From Gemmatimonadota bacterium (GTDB taxonomy: Bacteria > Gemmatimonadota > Gemmatimonadetes > Gemmatimonadales > Gemmatimonadaceae), in assembly GCA_020161135.1 (NCBI GenBank), contig JAIUOB010000005.1, positions 186,001 to 250,000 of the forward strand: DNA of 64,000 nucleotides. Direction: 5' to 3'. The notes beneath the pieces were generated by a model. It made no database searches, was not told where the DNA came from, and worked only from the letters and a program-made list of their open reading frames with translations. The number at the start of each line of letters is the position of its first letter. Position 1 is the stretch's first letter. Both the position numbers and the translations under genes were made by a program. Positions 9,090 through 18,076 of this stretch are shown piece after piece.

Positions 9090-11462
9090 ATGTCCGTCCG
9101 CAACCCGGCCGGCGCGCGCTGCGCGTCCGGTTCGCGCGCGGCGTCGCGTCGCGCGCGCCGCCGCATCACTCGCATCGTCACCACGGCACTCGTGAGCGTC
9201 GCCGTGCCCGCCAGCCTCATCGCCCAGGCCGGCCGCACCGCCGCCGACAGCATGCGTCGCGACTCCGTCACCCAGCTCATCGGCATGCGCGTCACCGCCG
9301 AGCGCGACGTCAAGCCCAGCATCACGCGCCTCACGTTGCCCGTGACGGCCAGCACCACGGCCGCTGCCGCGCATCGGCAGGTCAACGCGGTCGACGTGCC
9401 CGACATCGTGAAGTACCTCCCCAGCCTCTTCGTCCGGAAGCGCAATTTCGGCGACACGCAGGCCACACTCGCCACGCGCGTGTGGGGCGTGAGCTCGAGT
9501 GCGCGCAGCGTCATTCTCGCCGACGGGGTACCGCTCTCGGCATACATCGCCAACAACAACACCATCGGCGGCCCGCGCTGGGGGCTCCTCGCCCCCGACG
9601 AAGTCGCGCGGGTCGACGTCATGCACGGTCCCTTCTCGGCGGCGTACGCCGGCAACTCGATGGGGGCGGTCATGGAGATCTCCACGCGCCAACCCGAACG
9701 CCGCGAGGGCGCGCTCACGCAGACGCAGGCGTGGCAGGCCTTCTCGCTATACGGCACGAAGGCCACCTATCCCACTACGCAGACGTCCGCGCGCATCGCC
9801 GACCGGATCGGCAAGCTGACGCTGTCGCTGTCCGGCAACTACCAGGACAGCCGCAGCCAGCCGCTCACCTACGTCACCGCGGGCACGTTCCCGAGCGGCA
9901 CCACCGGCGGGTACGCGGCCACGAACAAGCTCAACGCCGCCGCCAACGTGCTGGGCGCCACTGGTCTCCTGTCCACGCAGATGACGAACGTGACGGGCAA
10001 GGTGGGCTACGACCTCGCGAAGGGCGTGAAGCTTGCCTACACGTACAGCTTCTGGCAGAACGATGCGACGGCTGGCGTGGACACGTGGCTCCAGCGTTCC
10101 GGCACACCGACGTTCGGCGGTGCGGCGGGCTTCGCCTCGGGCAACTACGACCTGCTGCAGCAACACAGCGCGCAGAGCGTCTCGCTCCGCACCGACCGCC
10201 GCGCGGATTGGGACTGGGAGCTGGTCGGCGCGCAATATCGCATGAACACCGATCGCCAGCGCTTCTCGACCAGTGCGTCGAGTACGGGCACGACCTTCGG
10301 CACGGCCGGGCGCGTGGCGGTGCTCTCCGGCACGGGCTGGGGTTCGGTCGACGGGAAGGGCGCGTGGCACAAGGGCGGCCTCTCGGCGCGCCACATCGTG
10401 ACCTTCGGCGCGCACCTCGACCAGTACCGGCTCTTCAACCCCACCTACAACACGGCCGACTGGACCGTCGGGACACCGACGACCGTGGCCACCGAGGGTG
10501 ACGGTCGCACACGCACCGTCGCGCTGTGGGCGCAGGAGCAGTGGCGTCTCACCGATCGCCTGCAGCTCACCGCCGGCGCGCGCTGGGAGCAGTGGCGTGC
10601 CTTCGACGGGCTCAATGTGAACGGCAACACTCGGGTCGTGCAGAAGGAAGTCGAGCTGTCGCGCGTGTCGCCCAAAGCCTCGCTCCGTTTCTCGCCCACG
10701 GCCGACTGGCTCGTCAGCGCGAGCGTTGGCAAGGCGTATCGTTTCGCGACTGCCGCCGAGCTGTACCAGCTCGTGAGCACCGGCGTGACCTTCACGTCGC
10801 CCGATCCCAACCTGAAGCCCGACAACGTGCTCGCGTCGGAGTTGCGTGTGGAGAAGACCTTCCCGCGCGGCCGCGTGCAGGTGGCACTCTTCCAGGACAA
10901 CGTGCGCGACGCGATCATCGCGCAGTTCAAGCCACTCGTGCCAGGCTCGAACACCTTCTTCTCGTACGTCTCCAATGTCGACAAGGTGCGTGCGCGCGGC
11001 GTCGAGCTGGTGCTCGGCTCACAGGACCTCGGCGTCGCCGGGCTCGACCTGAGCGGGTCGGCGACCTACCTCGACGCGCGCACGCTGGCCACGAGCGGCC
11101 GCGCCAGCGCGACCGCGCCGGCCGATGCGGCCATCGGCAAGAAGCTGCCCAACATCCCCGACTGGCGCGCCAGCTTTGCCGCCACGTACACGCCCACCTG
11201 GCAGCCGCTCGCGCGCCTCTCGGTCACGGCGGCGGGTCGCTACAGCGGTGCGCTGTGGACCACGCTCGACAACGCCGACGTGAACCCCAACGTCTACCAG
11301 GGCTTCAGCGCGTGGTTCGTGGCCGATGCCAAGGCGCGCGTCCGCATCACGCCCAAGGCGTCGCTCGCGGTGGGCGTCGACAATGTGCTCAACCGCAAGT
11401 ACTTCCTGTTCCATCCGTTCCCGCAGCGCACCGTCGTCACGTCGCTCAACCTGGGCTTCTAG
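9090..11462 (+). CDS. TonB-dependent outer-membrane receptor
   Basis: The ATG at 9090 gives a basic N-terminus with a hydrophobic export segment ending near SLIAQA. The plug domain is visible (VDVPDIVKYLPSLFVRKR, ILADGVPLS, VDVMHGPFSAAYAGNSMGAV), followed by many alternating beta-strand blocks of a 22-strand barrel. The C-terminus ends in a strand with terminal Phe (TSLNLGF), as expected for outer-membrane insertion. At 790 residues it has a normal receptor length. The substrate is unknown. The neighbouring His/Cys-rich secreted protein hints at a metal or metal complex such as copper. A strong bidirectional hairpin follows the gene. Confidence 0.9.
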   Translation: MSVRNPAGARCASGSRAASRRARRRITRIVTTALVSVAVPASLIAQAGRTAADSMRRDSVTQLIGMRVTAERDVKPSITRLTLPVTASTTAAAAHRQVNAVDVPDIVKYLPSLFVRKRNFGDTQATLATRVWGVSSSARSVILADGVPLSAYIANNNTIGGPRWGLLAPDEVARVDVMHGPFSAAYAGNSMGAVMEISTRQPERREGALTQTQAWQAFSLYGTKATYPTTQTSARIADRIGKLTLSLSGNYQDSRSQPLTYVTAGTFPSGTTGGYAATNKLNAAANVLGATGLLSTQMTNVTGKVGYDLAKGVKLAYTYSFWQNDATAGVDTWLQRSGTPTFGGAAGFASGNYDLLQQHSAQSVSLRTDRRADWDWELVGAQYRMNTDRQRFSTSASSTGTTFGTAGRVAVLSGTGWGSVDGKGAWHKGGLSARHIVTFGAHLDQYRLFNPTYNTADWTVGTPTTVATEGDGRTRTVALWAQEQWRLTDRLQLTAGARWEQWRAFDGLNVNGNTRVVQKEVELSRVSPKASLRFSPTADWLVSASVGKAYRFATAAELYQLVSTGVTFTSPDPNLKPDNVLASELRVEKTFPRGRVQVALFQDNVRDAIIAQFKPLVPGSNTFFSYVSNVDKVRARGVELVLGSQDLGVAGLDLSGSATYLDARTLATSGRASATAPADAAIGKKLPNIPDWRASFAATYTPTWQPLARLSVTAAGRYSGALWTTLDNADVNPNVYQGFSAWFVADAKARVRITPKASLAVGVDNVLNRKYFLFHPFPQRTVVTSLNLGF

Positions 11463-11482
11463 ACGACGCCGGGTCGCACGTC

Positions 11483-11517
11483 GGGGCACGTCGTCGTTTA
11501 CGGCGACGGCGTGCCCC
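11483..11517. terminator. Bidirectional terminator hairpin holding a stop codon in its loop
   Basis: A stem of about 15 bp with one G-T wobble runs from GGGGCACGTCGTCG to CGACGGCGTGCCCC. The 7-base loop contains TTA, which is the stop codon of the reverse-strand dehydratase. It serves the TonB receptor from one side and the dehydratase from the other, and overlaps the last codons of the latter. Confidence 0.65.
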
Positions 11518-12502
11518 CCGCGAGGATGGTCGCCGCGCGTGTTGCATCGAGATTGCCGCCGCTGATGACGATCCCGACCGTCTGGCCGGCGAGCTGCGGC
11601 GCGAGCTGCCGCAGGCCGGCCAGCCCGGCCGCGCCGGCGCCTTCAGCCAGGTTGTGCGTGGCTCCCCACAGCACGCGCACCGCGTCGGCCAACGCCTCGT
11701 CGGTGGCGAGCACGAAATCGGCGATCGCCGCGCGCATCGCCTCGAACGTCAGCGCATAGCTGCTCCCCGTCGCGATCCCCTCGGCGAAGGTGCGCGGGGC
11801 GATGGGCGCGACGGGCGCCCCGGCCTGCCAGCTCGCGTGCTGGGCGGGCGCACCCGCCGCACCCACGGCATAGAGCGCCGGGCGCAGTCCCGCGTTCGCG
11901 CCGTCGGTGGCGGCACGCGACGACCGCACCAGGCTCGCCCCCACCACCTGCGACCCCCCGCCGAGCGCGAACACGAGAGCGTCGAGCTCCGGTGCCTGGG
12001 CGAGGAACTCCATGGTGAGCGTCGCCGCCCCGGCGATGACCTCGACATGGTTCGTCGAGTGCACCAGCGTGCGCCCCTCGCGTACCGCGATCTCCGCACA
12101 GGCCTCGATGGTCTCGTTGTAGTGCGCACCGACCTCGAGCACCGTCGCGCCCAGGGCGCGCATGCTGGCCGTCTTCTCGCGGTTGTTGCCTACCGGCACG
12201 CAGATGGTGACCGATACGCCGCGTCGCGCGCCGGCCCAGGCGAGTCCCTGTCCATGGTTGCCGGTGCTCGCCCCGATCACGCCGCGCGCAGCGGCCGCGT
12301 CGTCGAGTGCGCCAATGGACGCGACGCCGTTGCGCACCTTGAAGCTGCCGGTGGGCAGGTGGTTCTCGTGCTTCACGAGCACGCGGATACCGTGTCCCAC
12401 CACGGCGTCGAGCTGGGGATAGTGCCGCACCGGTGACGGGTCGAAGGCGGCGCGCACCCGGGACTCGGCCCGCCGCAGGTCGTGCAAGGTGGGGAGGCGC
12501 AT
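11498..12502 (-). CDS. PLP-dependent threonine/serine dehydratase-like enzyme
   Basis: 334 residues of fold-type II PLP enzyme. The lysine that binds PLP is in TGSFKVRNG (about residue 56), the STGNHGQGLAWAG motif binds the phosphate/substrate side, and the glycine loop is present (ALGGGSQVVGASL). ISGGN near the C-terminus is typical of threonine deaminases and serine racemases. There is no C-terminal ACT domain, so it is of the short catabolic type, forming 2-oxobutyrate and ammonia from threonine or pyruvate from serine. The chosen ATG gives MRLPTLHDLRRA; the frame is open further upstream but overlaps the divergent hslV. Substrate preference is not settled by the sequence. Confidence 0.82.
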   Translation of the reverse strand: MRLPTLHDLRRAESRVRAAFDPSPVRHYPQLDAVVGHGIRVLVKHENHLPTGSFKVRNGVASIGALDDAAAARGVIGASTGNHGQGLAWAGARRGVSVTICVPVGNNREKTASMRALGATVLEVGAHYNETIEACAEIAVREGRTLVHSTNHVEVIAGAATLTMEFLAQAPELDALVFALGGGSQVVGASLVRSSRAATDGANAGLRPALYAVGAAGAPAQHASWQAGAPVAPIAPRTFAEGIATGSSYALTFEAMRAAIADFVLATDEALADAVRVLWGATHNLAEGAGAAGLAGLRQLAPQLAGQTVGIVISGGNLDATRAATILAGGTPSP

Positions 12503-12559
12503 GGGGCAAAGGTACGCCGCGCGCCGTGCCCCCCGCATCACGGCGATTACATTTCGCGC

Positions 12560-13102
12560 ATGCTGCCTCACATCCGTGCCACCACGATTCTCGCCGTCCG
12601 CAAGGATGGCCGCGTCGCCATCGGTGGCGACGGCCAGGTGTCCATCGGTGACACCGTCGCGAAGAACCAGGCGGTCAAGGTGCGCGTGCTCAAGGGCGGT
12701 CGCGTGCTGGCCGGTTTCGCGGGCTCCGTCGCCGACGCGCTCACGCTCTTCGAGAAGTTCGAGGAGAAGCTCGAGCGCTATCCCGGCAACCTGCCGCGCG
12801 CCGCGGTGGAGCTGGCCAAGGAGTGGCGGAGCGACCGCGTGCTGCGCCGCCTCGAAGCGATGCTCATCGTCGCCGACACCAATCACGGTTTCATGCTCAG
12901 CGGCAACGGCGAACTCATCGAACCGGACGACGGCATTCTCGCCATCGGGTCGGGGGGCGCCTACGCACAGGCGGCGGCGCGTGCGTTGGCGCGCGAGACC
13001 GATCTCGGCCCGCGGGAGATCGTGCAGAAGGCGATGACCATCGCCGGCGAGATCTGCATCTACACCAACACCAACATCACCGTCCTCGAGCCCACCGCGT
13101 GA
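12560..13102 (+). CDS. hslV: ATP-dependent protease peptidase subunit HslV
   Basis: Proteolytic double ring of the HslUV (ClpYQ) protease. The ATG at 12560 gives a 7-residue propeptide (MLPHIRA) followed by TTILAVRKDGRVAIGGDGQVS, so Thr8 is the expected N-terminal nucleophile after processing. GSGGAYAQAAARAL is the family motif near residue 133, and the C-terminus ends ICIYTNTNITVLE as in homologues. Length 180 is normal. Its partner hslU is not adjacent: a reverse-strand DUF5916 gene of 2.4 kb lies between them, so the two subunits must be transcribed separately. Confidence 0.96.
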   Translation: MLPHIRATTILAVRKDGRVAIGGDGQVSIGDTVAKNQAVKVRVLKGGRVLAGFAGSVADALTLFEKFEEKLERYPGNLPRAAVELAKEWRSDRVLRRLEAMLIVADTNHGFMLSGNGELIEPDDGILAIGSGGAYAQAAARALARETDLGPREIVQKAMTIAGEICIYTNTNITVLEPTA

Positions 13103-13107
13103 ATGCG

Positions 13108-13128
13108 GCGGGCCGGTGCGCGGCCCGC
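13108..13128. terminator. Hairpin between convergent hslV and DUF5916 gene
   Basis: GCGGGCC and GGCCCGC pair around a 7-base loop in the 37-base space between the two stop codons. There is no T run, so this is a weak terminator candidate that could act in both directions. Confidence 0.4.
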
Positions 13129-13139
13129 GTGCGCCACGG

Positions 13140-15521
13140 TCAGCGCGCGCCCCAGCGGTTCACCCAGCTCGCCTTCACGAAGAAGCCGTCGTTCACTCGG
13201 CGCAGGCGCTCGAACGCCAGGGCGTCAGGTTCGGTGAGGCTGTTGCCGTACCCGGCAAAGAACACCGTGCCCGGACTCGGGCGGAAGGCGAACAGCCAGT
13301 CGGCACGCAGGAGGTTGCTGCGCGACGCGCTGGTGGGCACGTAGCTGCCGTCGCTGCGCCGCGTCAGCAGCGGCGCCCCGGTGCGCCAGTCGACGAGCGT
13401 CTCGCGGCGACTCGCCTCGTACTGCGTGACCAGTCGCACGAACACCGAGCGCGTCATCTGGTATTCGGCCTTGAGCCGGGGAATCTGCGTGCTGAAGGTG
13501 CTCGTGCCGTCGCGACGCCGGATGAACTCGTTGCTGGCGTAGGTGGCGTTGACGCGCAGTTGCGTGTTGGGACGCCAGTCGAGTGAGCCGCTCACCGCCG
13601 TGCGCCGCGCGCGCGCCGTCTCGGCGAAGTCGACATCGTTGGCCTGCAGCAGCGACGCGCTGGCGGCGAAGCGGCGGAACTGCGGCGTGCTGAGTGACAC
13701 CTGTCCGGAGAACGCCGTGATGCGTGGCGACGGGGTGAACGGCACGACGCCAGTGCCCTGCGCGAGCCCCAGCGACCCGTACGCCGCCGGATCGAACGCA
13801 AACGTGCTGTACGCCGGTGTCATGCCCAGCGACCAGCCGCGCCGAAACGTCAGGGTGTGACTCGTGCTGGCTCGCGACTCCAGCAGGCTGCGCCCCGCGA
13901 AGAAGTCGTCGTAGCGCCAGATGCCGTTGGCCTGCACGAAAACCATGTACCGCTCGAAGAAGCCGCCGGGCTTGCCGAAAAAGGTCACACGGTTGGCGGC
14001 ATTGGGCTGCACGAACCCCGTGCGCGCCACGAACCCGTTGTCGGTACGGAAGCCCGGCTGGATGCCGAGCAGGTTGTAGTGGAATCCCCAGCGACGTCCC
14101 GTCCGGTCGACGACGCCCTCCCACAACGCGCCGCTCGTGCGCGACGCACCCGCGCGCGTGGTGCTGGCGACGTACTGCCCCGAGGCGTAGTACATGCCGC
14201 CGAACACATGGCGCACGTCCACGCCACCCATGCGGTTCGTGCGGGCCTCGCTCACCCGGTCGCTGTACACGAGCCCCGCCTGCGACTGCAGGCGGAAGTC
14301 GCGCGTGATGCGGACAACGTCCACGAGCGGCTGCTCCCGGTCGTTCGTGCCCGGCGGTGCATCGAGCGCCGAGAGGACGGCGATGTTCGCGCGACCCAGG
14401 CGCCCGGTGAGCTTGAGCGCGGCGTCCGGTTGCACGATGCGACGCGTGTACACCAGCGTGTTGGGCACGTTGAACGCCTCGGCGCCCTCCACGAAGAACG
14501 GGCGCCGCTCCGGATAGAACAGCGCGAAGCGCGGGTCGGCGGCCACCTGCGTGGCGTCGGCCTCGACCTGCGAGAAGTCGGGGCGCACCGTGCCGTTCAG
14601 CACCAGGTTGCTCCCCAGCCCCACGCGCACGTTGCCGCCCACCCGCGGCGTGTTCACGTACTCCCACGGTTCCACGCCGCCCGAGGGGATGCGTCCGGCG
14701 GTGGTGTTCGTCAACTCCGGATTCACGAGGATGTCCACGCCACGCTCGAGTCCCGTGAGCCCGCTCAGGTACCCTTCCTGCGCAATGAACGACGCCGCCC
14801 CACGACGCACCGGTGTCCACGTCTGCTCGTAGCCGCTGTGCTGCACCTTGCGGCTGAACTGGATCCCCCAGCGCTGCACGCGCTTCACCGGGAATCGCAG
14901 GCTCGTGAACGGAATGCGCAGCTCGACTTCGTAGCCGTCATCGAGCACGCGCCCGCGTGACTGCCACAGGAAGTCGGCACTCAGGTCGTTCTGCCCCGGC
15001 GCGATGTTCGAGCCGGGAATGAACCCACCTCCCTCGGCCTTGGTGCCGTCGGCCTGGATGCCGAACGGGTTGACCATGAACACCACGGCCCGCCGCCGCT
15101 CCTGGAACGGGTCGAGATGGATCTCGACGTAGTCGTCCATCGCGATGCGGTCGCGATCGGCCAGCGTCGCTCGCACGGCACCATGCGGCTCGAAGGCGCG
15201 AATGCCGATGTACAGCGCCGTCGGCGAGTACCAGATGCGCACGTCGGTCGAGTCCGGCGCGGGACGCCCATCGCTCGGGTTGTAGAGCGAGAAGCCGGTG
15301 AGCACGGGCGCGGTCGCCCACACCGGTTCGTCGAGTCGACCATCGATGGAGACGGAGTCACGGCGCGCGCTGCCCATGGGGACGTCCACCTGCCCGTTGC
15401 GGGCGTGGAACACGGCGGGGGACGGGTCGGGCGTGTCGCGTGGTGTGGCCGCGGCGGCAGGGGCCGGGGCGGCCGCGACGGCCTGTAGCTGCAGGACCAT
15501 CGCGAGACTGGGGAGGAACAT
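13140..15521 (-). CDS. DUF5916 protein with CBM9-like N-terminal domain
   Basis: 793 residues with an N-terminal hydrophobic export segment. Residues about 50-230 resemble carbohydrate-binding family 9-like domains (SIDGRLDEPVWATAP, YSPTALYIGIRAFEP, YEVELRIPFTSLRF). The rest has the DUF5916 pattern (RWGIQFSRKVQHSGYEQTWTPV, FALFYPERRPFFVEGAEAF) and ends in alternating beta strands, so an outer-membrane barrel is likely. These proteins are common in Gemmatimonadota and Bacteroidota, and a role in polymer binding or uptake is only inferred. Insertion of this gene in reverse orientation between hslV and hslU is unusual; its start lies 33 bases from the divergent hslU start. Confidence 0.85.
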   Translation of the reverse strand: MFLPSLAMVLQLQAVAAAPAPAAAATPRDTPDPSPAVFHARNGQVDVPMGSARRDSVSIDGRLDEPVWATAPVLTGFSLYNPSDGRPAPDSTDVRIWYSPTALYIGIRAFEPHGAVRATLADRDRIAMDDYVEIHLDPFQERRRAVVFMVNPFGIQADGTKAEGGGFIPGSNIAPGQNDLSADFLWQSRGRVLDDGYEVELRIPFTSLRFPVKRVQRWGIQFSRKVQHSGYEQTWTPVRRGAASFIAQEGYLSGLTGLERGVDILVNPELTNTTAGRIPSGGVEPWEYVNTPRVGGNVRVGLGSNLVLNGTVRPDFSQVEADATQVAADPRFALFYPERRPFFVEGAEAFNVPNTLVYTRRIVQPDAALKLTGRLGRANIAVLSALDAPPGTNDREQPLVDVVRITRDFRLQSQAGLVYSDRVSEARTNRMGGVDVRHVFGGMYYASGQYVASTTRAGASRTSGALWEGVVDRTGRRWGFHYNLLGIQPGFRTDNGFVARTGFVQPNAANRVTFFGKPGGFFERYMVFVQANGIWRYDDFFAGRSLLESRASTSHTLTFRRGWSLGMTPAYSTFAFDPAAYGSLGLAQGTGVVPFTPSPRITAFSGQVSLSTPQFRRFAASASLLQANDVDFAETARARRTAVSGSLDWRPNTQLRVNATYASNEFIRRRDGTSTFSTQIPRLKAEYQMTRSVFVRLVTQYEASRRETLVDWRTGAPLLTRRSDGSYVPTSASRSNLLRADWLFAFRPSPGTVFFAGYGNSLTEPDALAFERLRRVNDGFFVKASWVNRWGAR

Positions 15522-15554
15522 CCCCCAAAGCTAGGGACCGGATTACCGTTCGGT

Positions 15555-16949
15555 ATGCCTTCCCCGCGCACGCAGCAGGCGATCGCCCGACTCGCCGACC
15601 TCACTCCTCGGCAGATCGTGGCCGAGCTCGATCGATACATCATTGGCCAGGCCGACGCCAAGAAGGCCGTGGCCATTGCCTTGCGCAATCGGTGGCGCCG
15701 TCAGCGCGCGCCGGAGTCGATCCGCAACGAGATCTCGCCCAACAACATCATCCTCATTGGCCCCACCGGGGTGGGAAAGACCGAAATCGCGCGGCGGCTC
15801 GCCAAGCTTTCGGGAGCCCCGTTCGTGAAGGTCGAGGCGTCGAAGTTCACCGAGGTCGGCTACGTCGGACGTGACGTCGAGAGCATGGTGCGCGATCTCG
15901 TCGAGAGCGCCATCGACATGGTCCGCACCGAGCGCGAGACCGAGGTCGAGGACCTCGCCAACGAGAAGGTCGACGAACGCCTGCTCGACCTCCTGCTGCC
16001 CACCCCGCCCGTGCTCGCCAACGAGTCCCCCGAGGCGCGGGACGAGCACGCCCAGGCCGTCGAGCGGCACAAGCGCACGCGCGACAAGCTCAAGGCGCTG
16101 CTCCTCGACGGGCAGCTCGATGGGCGTGAAGTGGAGATCGAGGTGACGCAGAGCGGCCCCGGCATGCCCGGCTCCGTCTCTCCCGGCGCACCGGAGGGCA
16201 TGGAGAGCGTGGCCGAATGGTTCCGCGACATGCTGCCCAAGAAGAAGAAGCGGCGCACCGTGAAGGTGAGTGAGGCGCGGCGCGTCCTGCTCGACGAGGA
16301 GCTCGAGAAGCTCATCGATCTCGACGATGTCACCACCGATGCACTCGATCGTACCGAGTCCATGGGGATCATCTTCCTCGACGAGGTCGACAAGATTGCC
16401 GGCGAGCGTGGGCAGGGCGGTGGCCCCGACGTGTCACGCGAAGGCGTGCAGCGCGACCTGCTCCCCATCGTCGAGGGGAGCAACGTGCAGACCAAGTACG
16501 GCATGGTGAAGACCGATCACATCCTGTTCGTGGCGGCCGGCGCGTTTCATGTGAGCAAGCCCAGCGACCTCATCCCCGAACTGCAGGGGCGCTTCCCCAT
16601 TCGCGTCGAACTCAAGGCCCTCACCGAAGCCGACTTCGTGCGCGTGATGACGGAGCCCGAGAACGCGCTCACCAAGCAGTACGCGGCCCTCGTGGAAGCC
16701 GAGGGCGCCGCACTCGAGTTCCAGACCGAAGGCATCGCCGAGGTGGCGCGCGTCGCCGCGCGGGTCAACGAGCGCATGGAGAACATTGGTGCGCGTCGCC
16801 TGCACACGGTCATGACCACCCTGCTCGAGGAAGTGCTCTACGAACTCCCCGATCGCGGCAAGGACACCGTCGTGGTGGACGCCGCGATGGTGCGCGAGCG
16901 GCTCAAGAGCATCAGCGAAGACGAGGACCTGCGGAAGTACATTCTCTGA
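15555..16949 (+). CDS. hslU: ATP-dependent unfoldase HslU
   Basis: AAA+ unfoldase ring that feeds substrates to HslV. Walker A is GPTGVGKTEIARRLAKL (about residues 71-80), the pore loop region reads VEASKFTEVGYVGRDVES, the intermediate domain lies at about 120-240, and Walker B is GIIFLDEVDKI. The C-terminus reads DLRKYIL, the tail that docks into HslV pockets and activates it. Length 464 is typical. No clear Shine-Dalgarno sequence is visible before the ATG, and only 33 bases separate it from the divergent DUF5916 start. Confidence 0.97.
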   Translation: MPSPRTQQAIARLADLTPRQIVAELDRYIIGQADAKKAVAIALRNRWRRQRAPESIRNEISPNNIILIGPTGVGKTEIARRLAKLSGAPFVKVEASKFTEVGYVGRDVESMVRDLVESAIDMVRTERETEVEDLANEKVDERLLDLLLPTPPVLANESPEARDEHAQAVERHKRTRDKLKALLLDGQLDGREVEIEVTQSGPGMPGSVSPGAPEGMESVAEWFRDMLPKKKKRRTVKVSEARRVLLDEELEKLIDLDDVTTDALDRTESMGIIFLDEVDKIAGERGQGGGPDVSREGVQRDLLPIVEGSNVQTKYGMVKTDHILFVAAGAFHVSKPSDLIPELQGRFPIRVELKALTEADFVRVMTEPENALTKQYAALVEAEGAALEFQTEGIAEVARVAARVNERMENIGARRLHTVMTTLLEEVLYELPDRGKDTVVVDAAMVRERLKSISEDEDLRKYIL

Positions 16950-16952
16950 CCC

Positions 16953-17032
16953 ACGCACGACTCGAAACCCACACCCACAACCCACCAACTGATCAGTGTG
17001 TGGGTCGTGGGTTCGGGTTCCTGGTCGTGCGT
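16953..17032. terminator. Long imperfect inverted repeat after hslU
   Basis: The outer arms ACGCACGAC and GTCGTGCGT, inner arms rich in AACCCAC and GTGGGTT, and a central palindrome (ACTGATCAGT) fill the 84 bases between hslU and the convergent hydrolase gene. It probably acts as a bidirectional terminator. Confidence 0.5.
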
Positions 17033-17033
17033 T

Positions 17034-17966
17034 TCAGTGCCCGCGCAGCCACCCGACGAGCAGCGGATTCACCAGGTCGGTGCGTTCCATGTGCGGTAGG
17101 TGGCCCGCGCGCGGGATCGCGTGGAACTCCGCCTGCGGCACGCCGCGCCGCACCTGCTCGGCCTTGTCGATCGTGACCGTCTGGTCTTCGGTGCCCCACA
17201 GCAGCAGCGTCGGCTTGCCGGTGCGCCCCACGCGCGCGTACAGCGTGTCGTAGTTGCCGCCTGCATTGTCGAGGATCGTGCGGCGCAGCGCGTTGCCGAA
17301 GCCTCGGAACTGCTGCTGCACGCGGTACCGGTCGGCCCAGCCGGGCCACTTGGCAGGCTCGAAGAAGTCGGTGGGTTGGCCGTCCGCCATCGTGGGCACG
17401 GCGAGCACCTGCCACAGCCATGGCCCCACCGCCGGCAGCCTGAAGAACCAGGGGAGCGTGCGCACCTCCCCCGCGGCCGGATCGACGAAGGTGAGGCTCC
17501 GCACGCGCTCCGGGTGGTTGGCCACGAACGTGCCGATGACCGGTCCCCCGTAGGAGAGCCCCACGAGGTGGACCGGCTCCTTCCAGCCGAGCGAGTCCAG
17601 CAACTGCAGGAGCTGCCGGTCGTATAGCGCGAGCTCGTACGACGTGTCCGGGCGATCCGACCAGCCGCGCCCGTACGTGTCGTAGCGCGCCACCCGGAAG
17701 CCCGCGTCGCGTAGCGCGACCATCGTGGAGTCCCAGATGTAGTACGGCACCGAGAAGCCATGCACGAGCACCACGCGGGCGCCGGTGTCGGGGCCCGCGA
17801 CATCGTAGTGCGTCACGCCATCCGCGAGGCGCACGAACTGTCCGTCCGCCAGCCGCTGGGCGTAGTCGGCCATGGGACGCGTCTCCGGGTCGCGCCGGTT
17901 GAGGCGCAGGACCACGCTGACGAGCACGGACGCGAGGAGCAGGAGGAGCAGGAAGGGACGGCGCAT
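17034..17966 (-). CDS. Alpha/beta hydrolase, membrane-anchored or secreted
   Basis: 310 residues starting MRRPFLLLLLLASVLVSVVL, an uncleaved anchor or signal peptide. The fold is recognisable from VLVHGFSVPYYIWD (oxyanion region) and the nucleophile elbow GLSYGG. The acid is probably Asp in LLWGTEDQTV and the catalytic His is in AGHLPHMER near the C-terminus. It resembles haloalkane dehalogenase/epoxide hydrolase-like and lipase-like members of the superfamily, but the substrate cannot be read from the sequence. The frame is open 36 codons further upstream, with no membrane signal at that end, so the inner ATG is preferred. Confidence 0.8.
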   Translation of the reverse strand: MRRPFLLLLLLASVLVSVVLRLNRRDPETRPMADYAQRLADGQFVRLADGVTHYDVAGPDTGARVVLVHGFSVPYYIWDSTMVALRDAGFRVARYDTYGRGWSDRPDTSYELALYDRQLLQLLDSLGWKEPVHLVGLSYGGPVIGTFVANHPERVRSLTFVDPAAGEVRTLPWFFRLPAVGPWLWQVLAVPTMADGQPTDFFEPAKWPGWADRYRVQQQFRGFGNALRRTILDNAGGNYDTLYARVGRTGKPTLLLWGTEDQTVTIDKAEQVRRGVPQAEFHAIPRAGHLPHMERTDLVNPLLVGWLRGH

Positions 17967-18076
17967 GGCGGCGTGAGTGGGGAGTGCGTGAATGTCGCAC
18001 CGGGGGCGCGGTCGCGCGATATTCGAAGAGTCATCGTCGCCGTCAGTCGGCGTGTCGCCGCCCACACTCCGCACGC

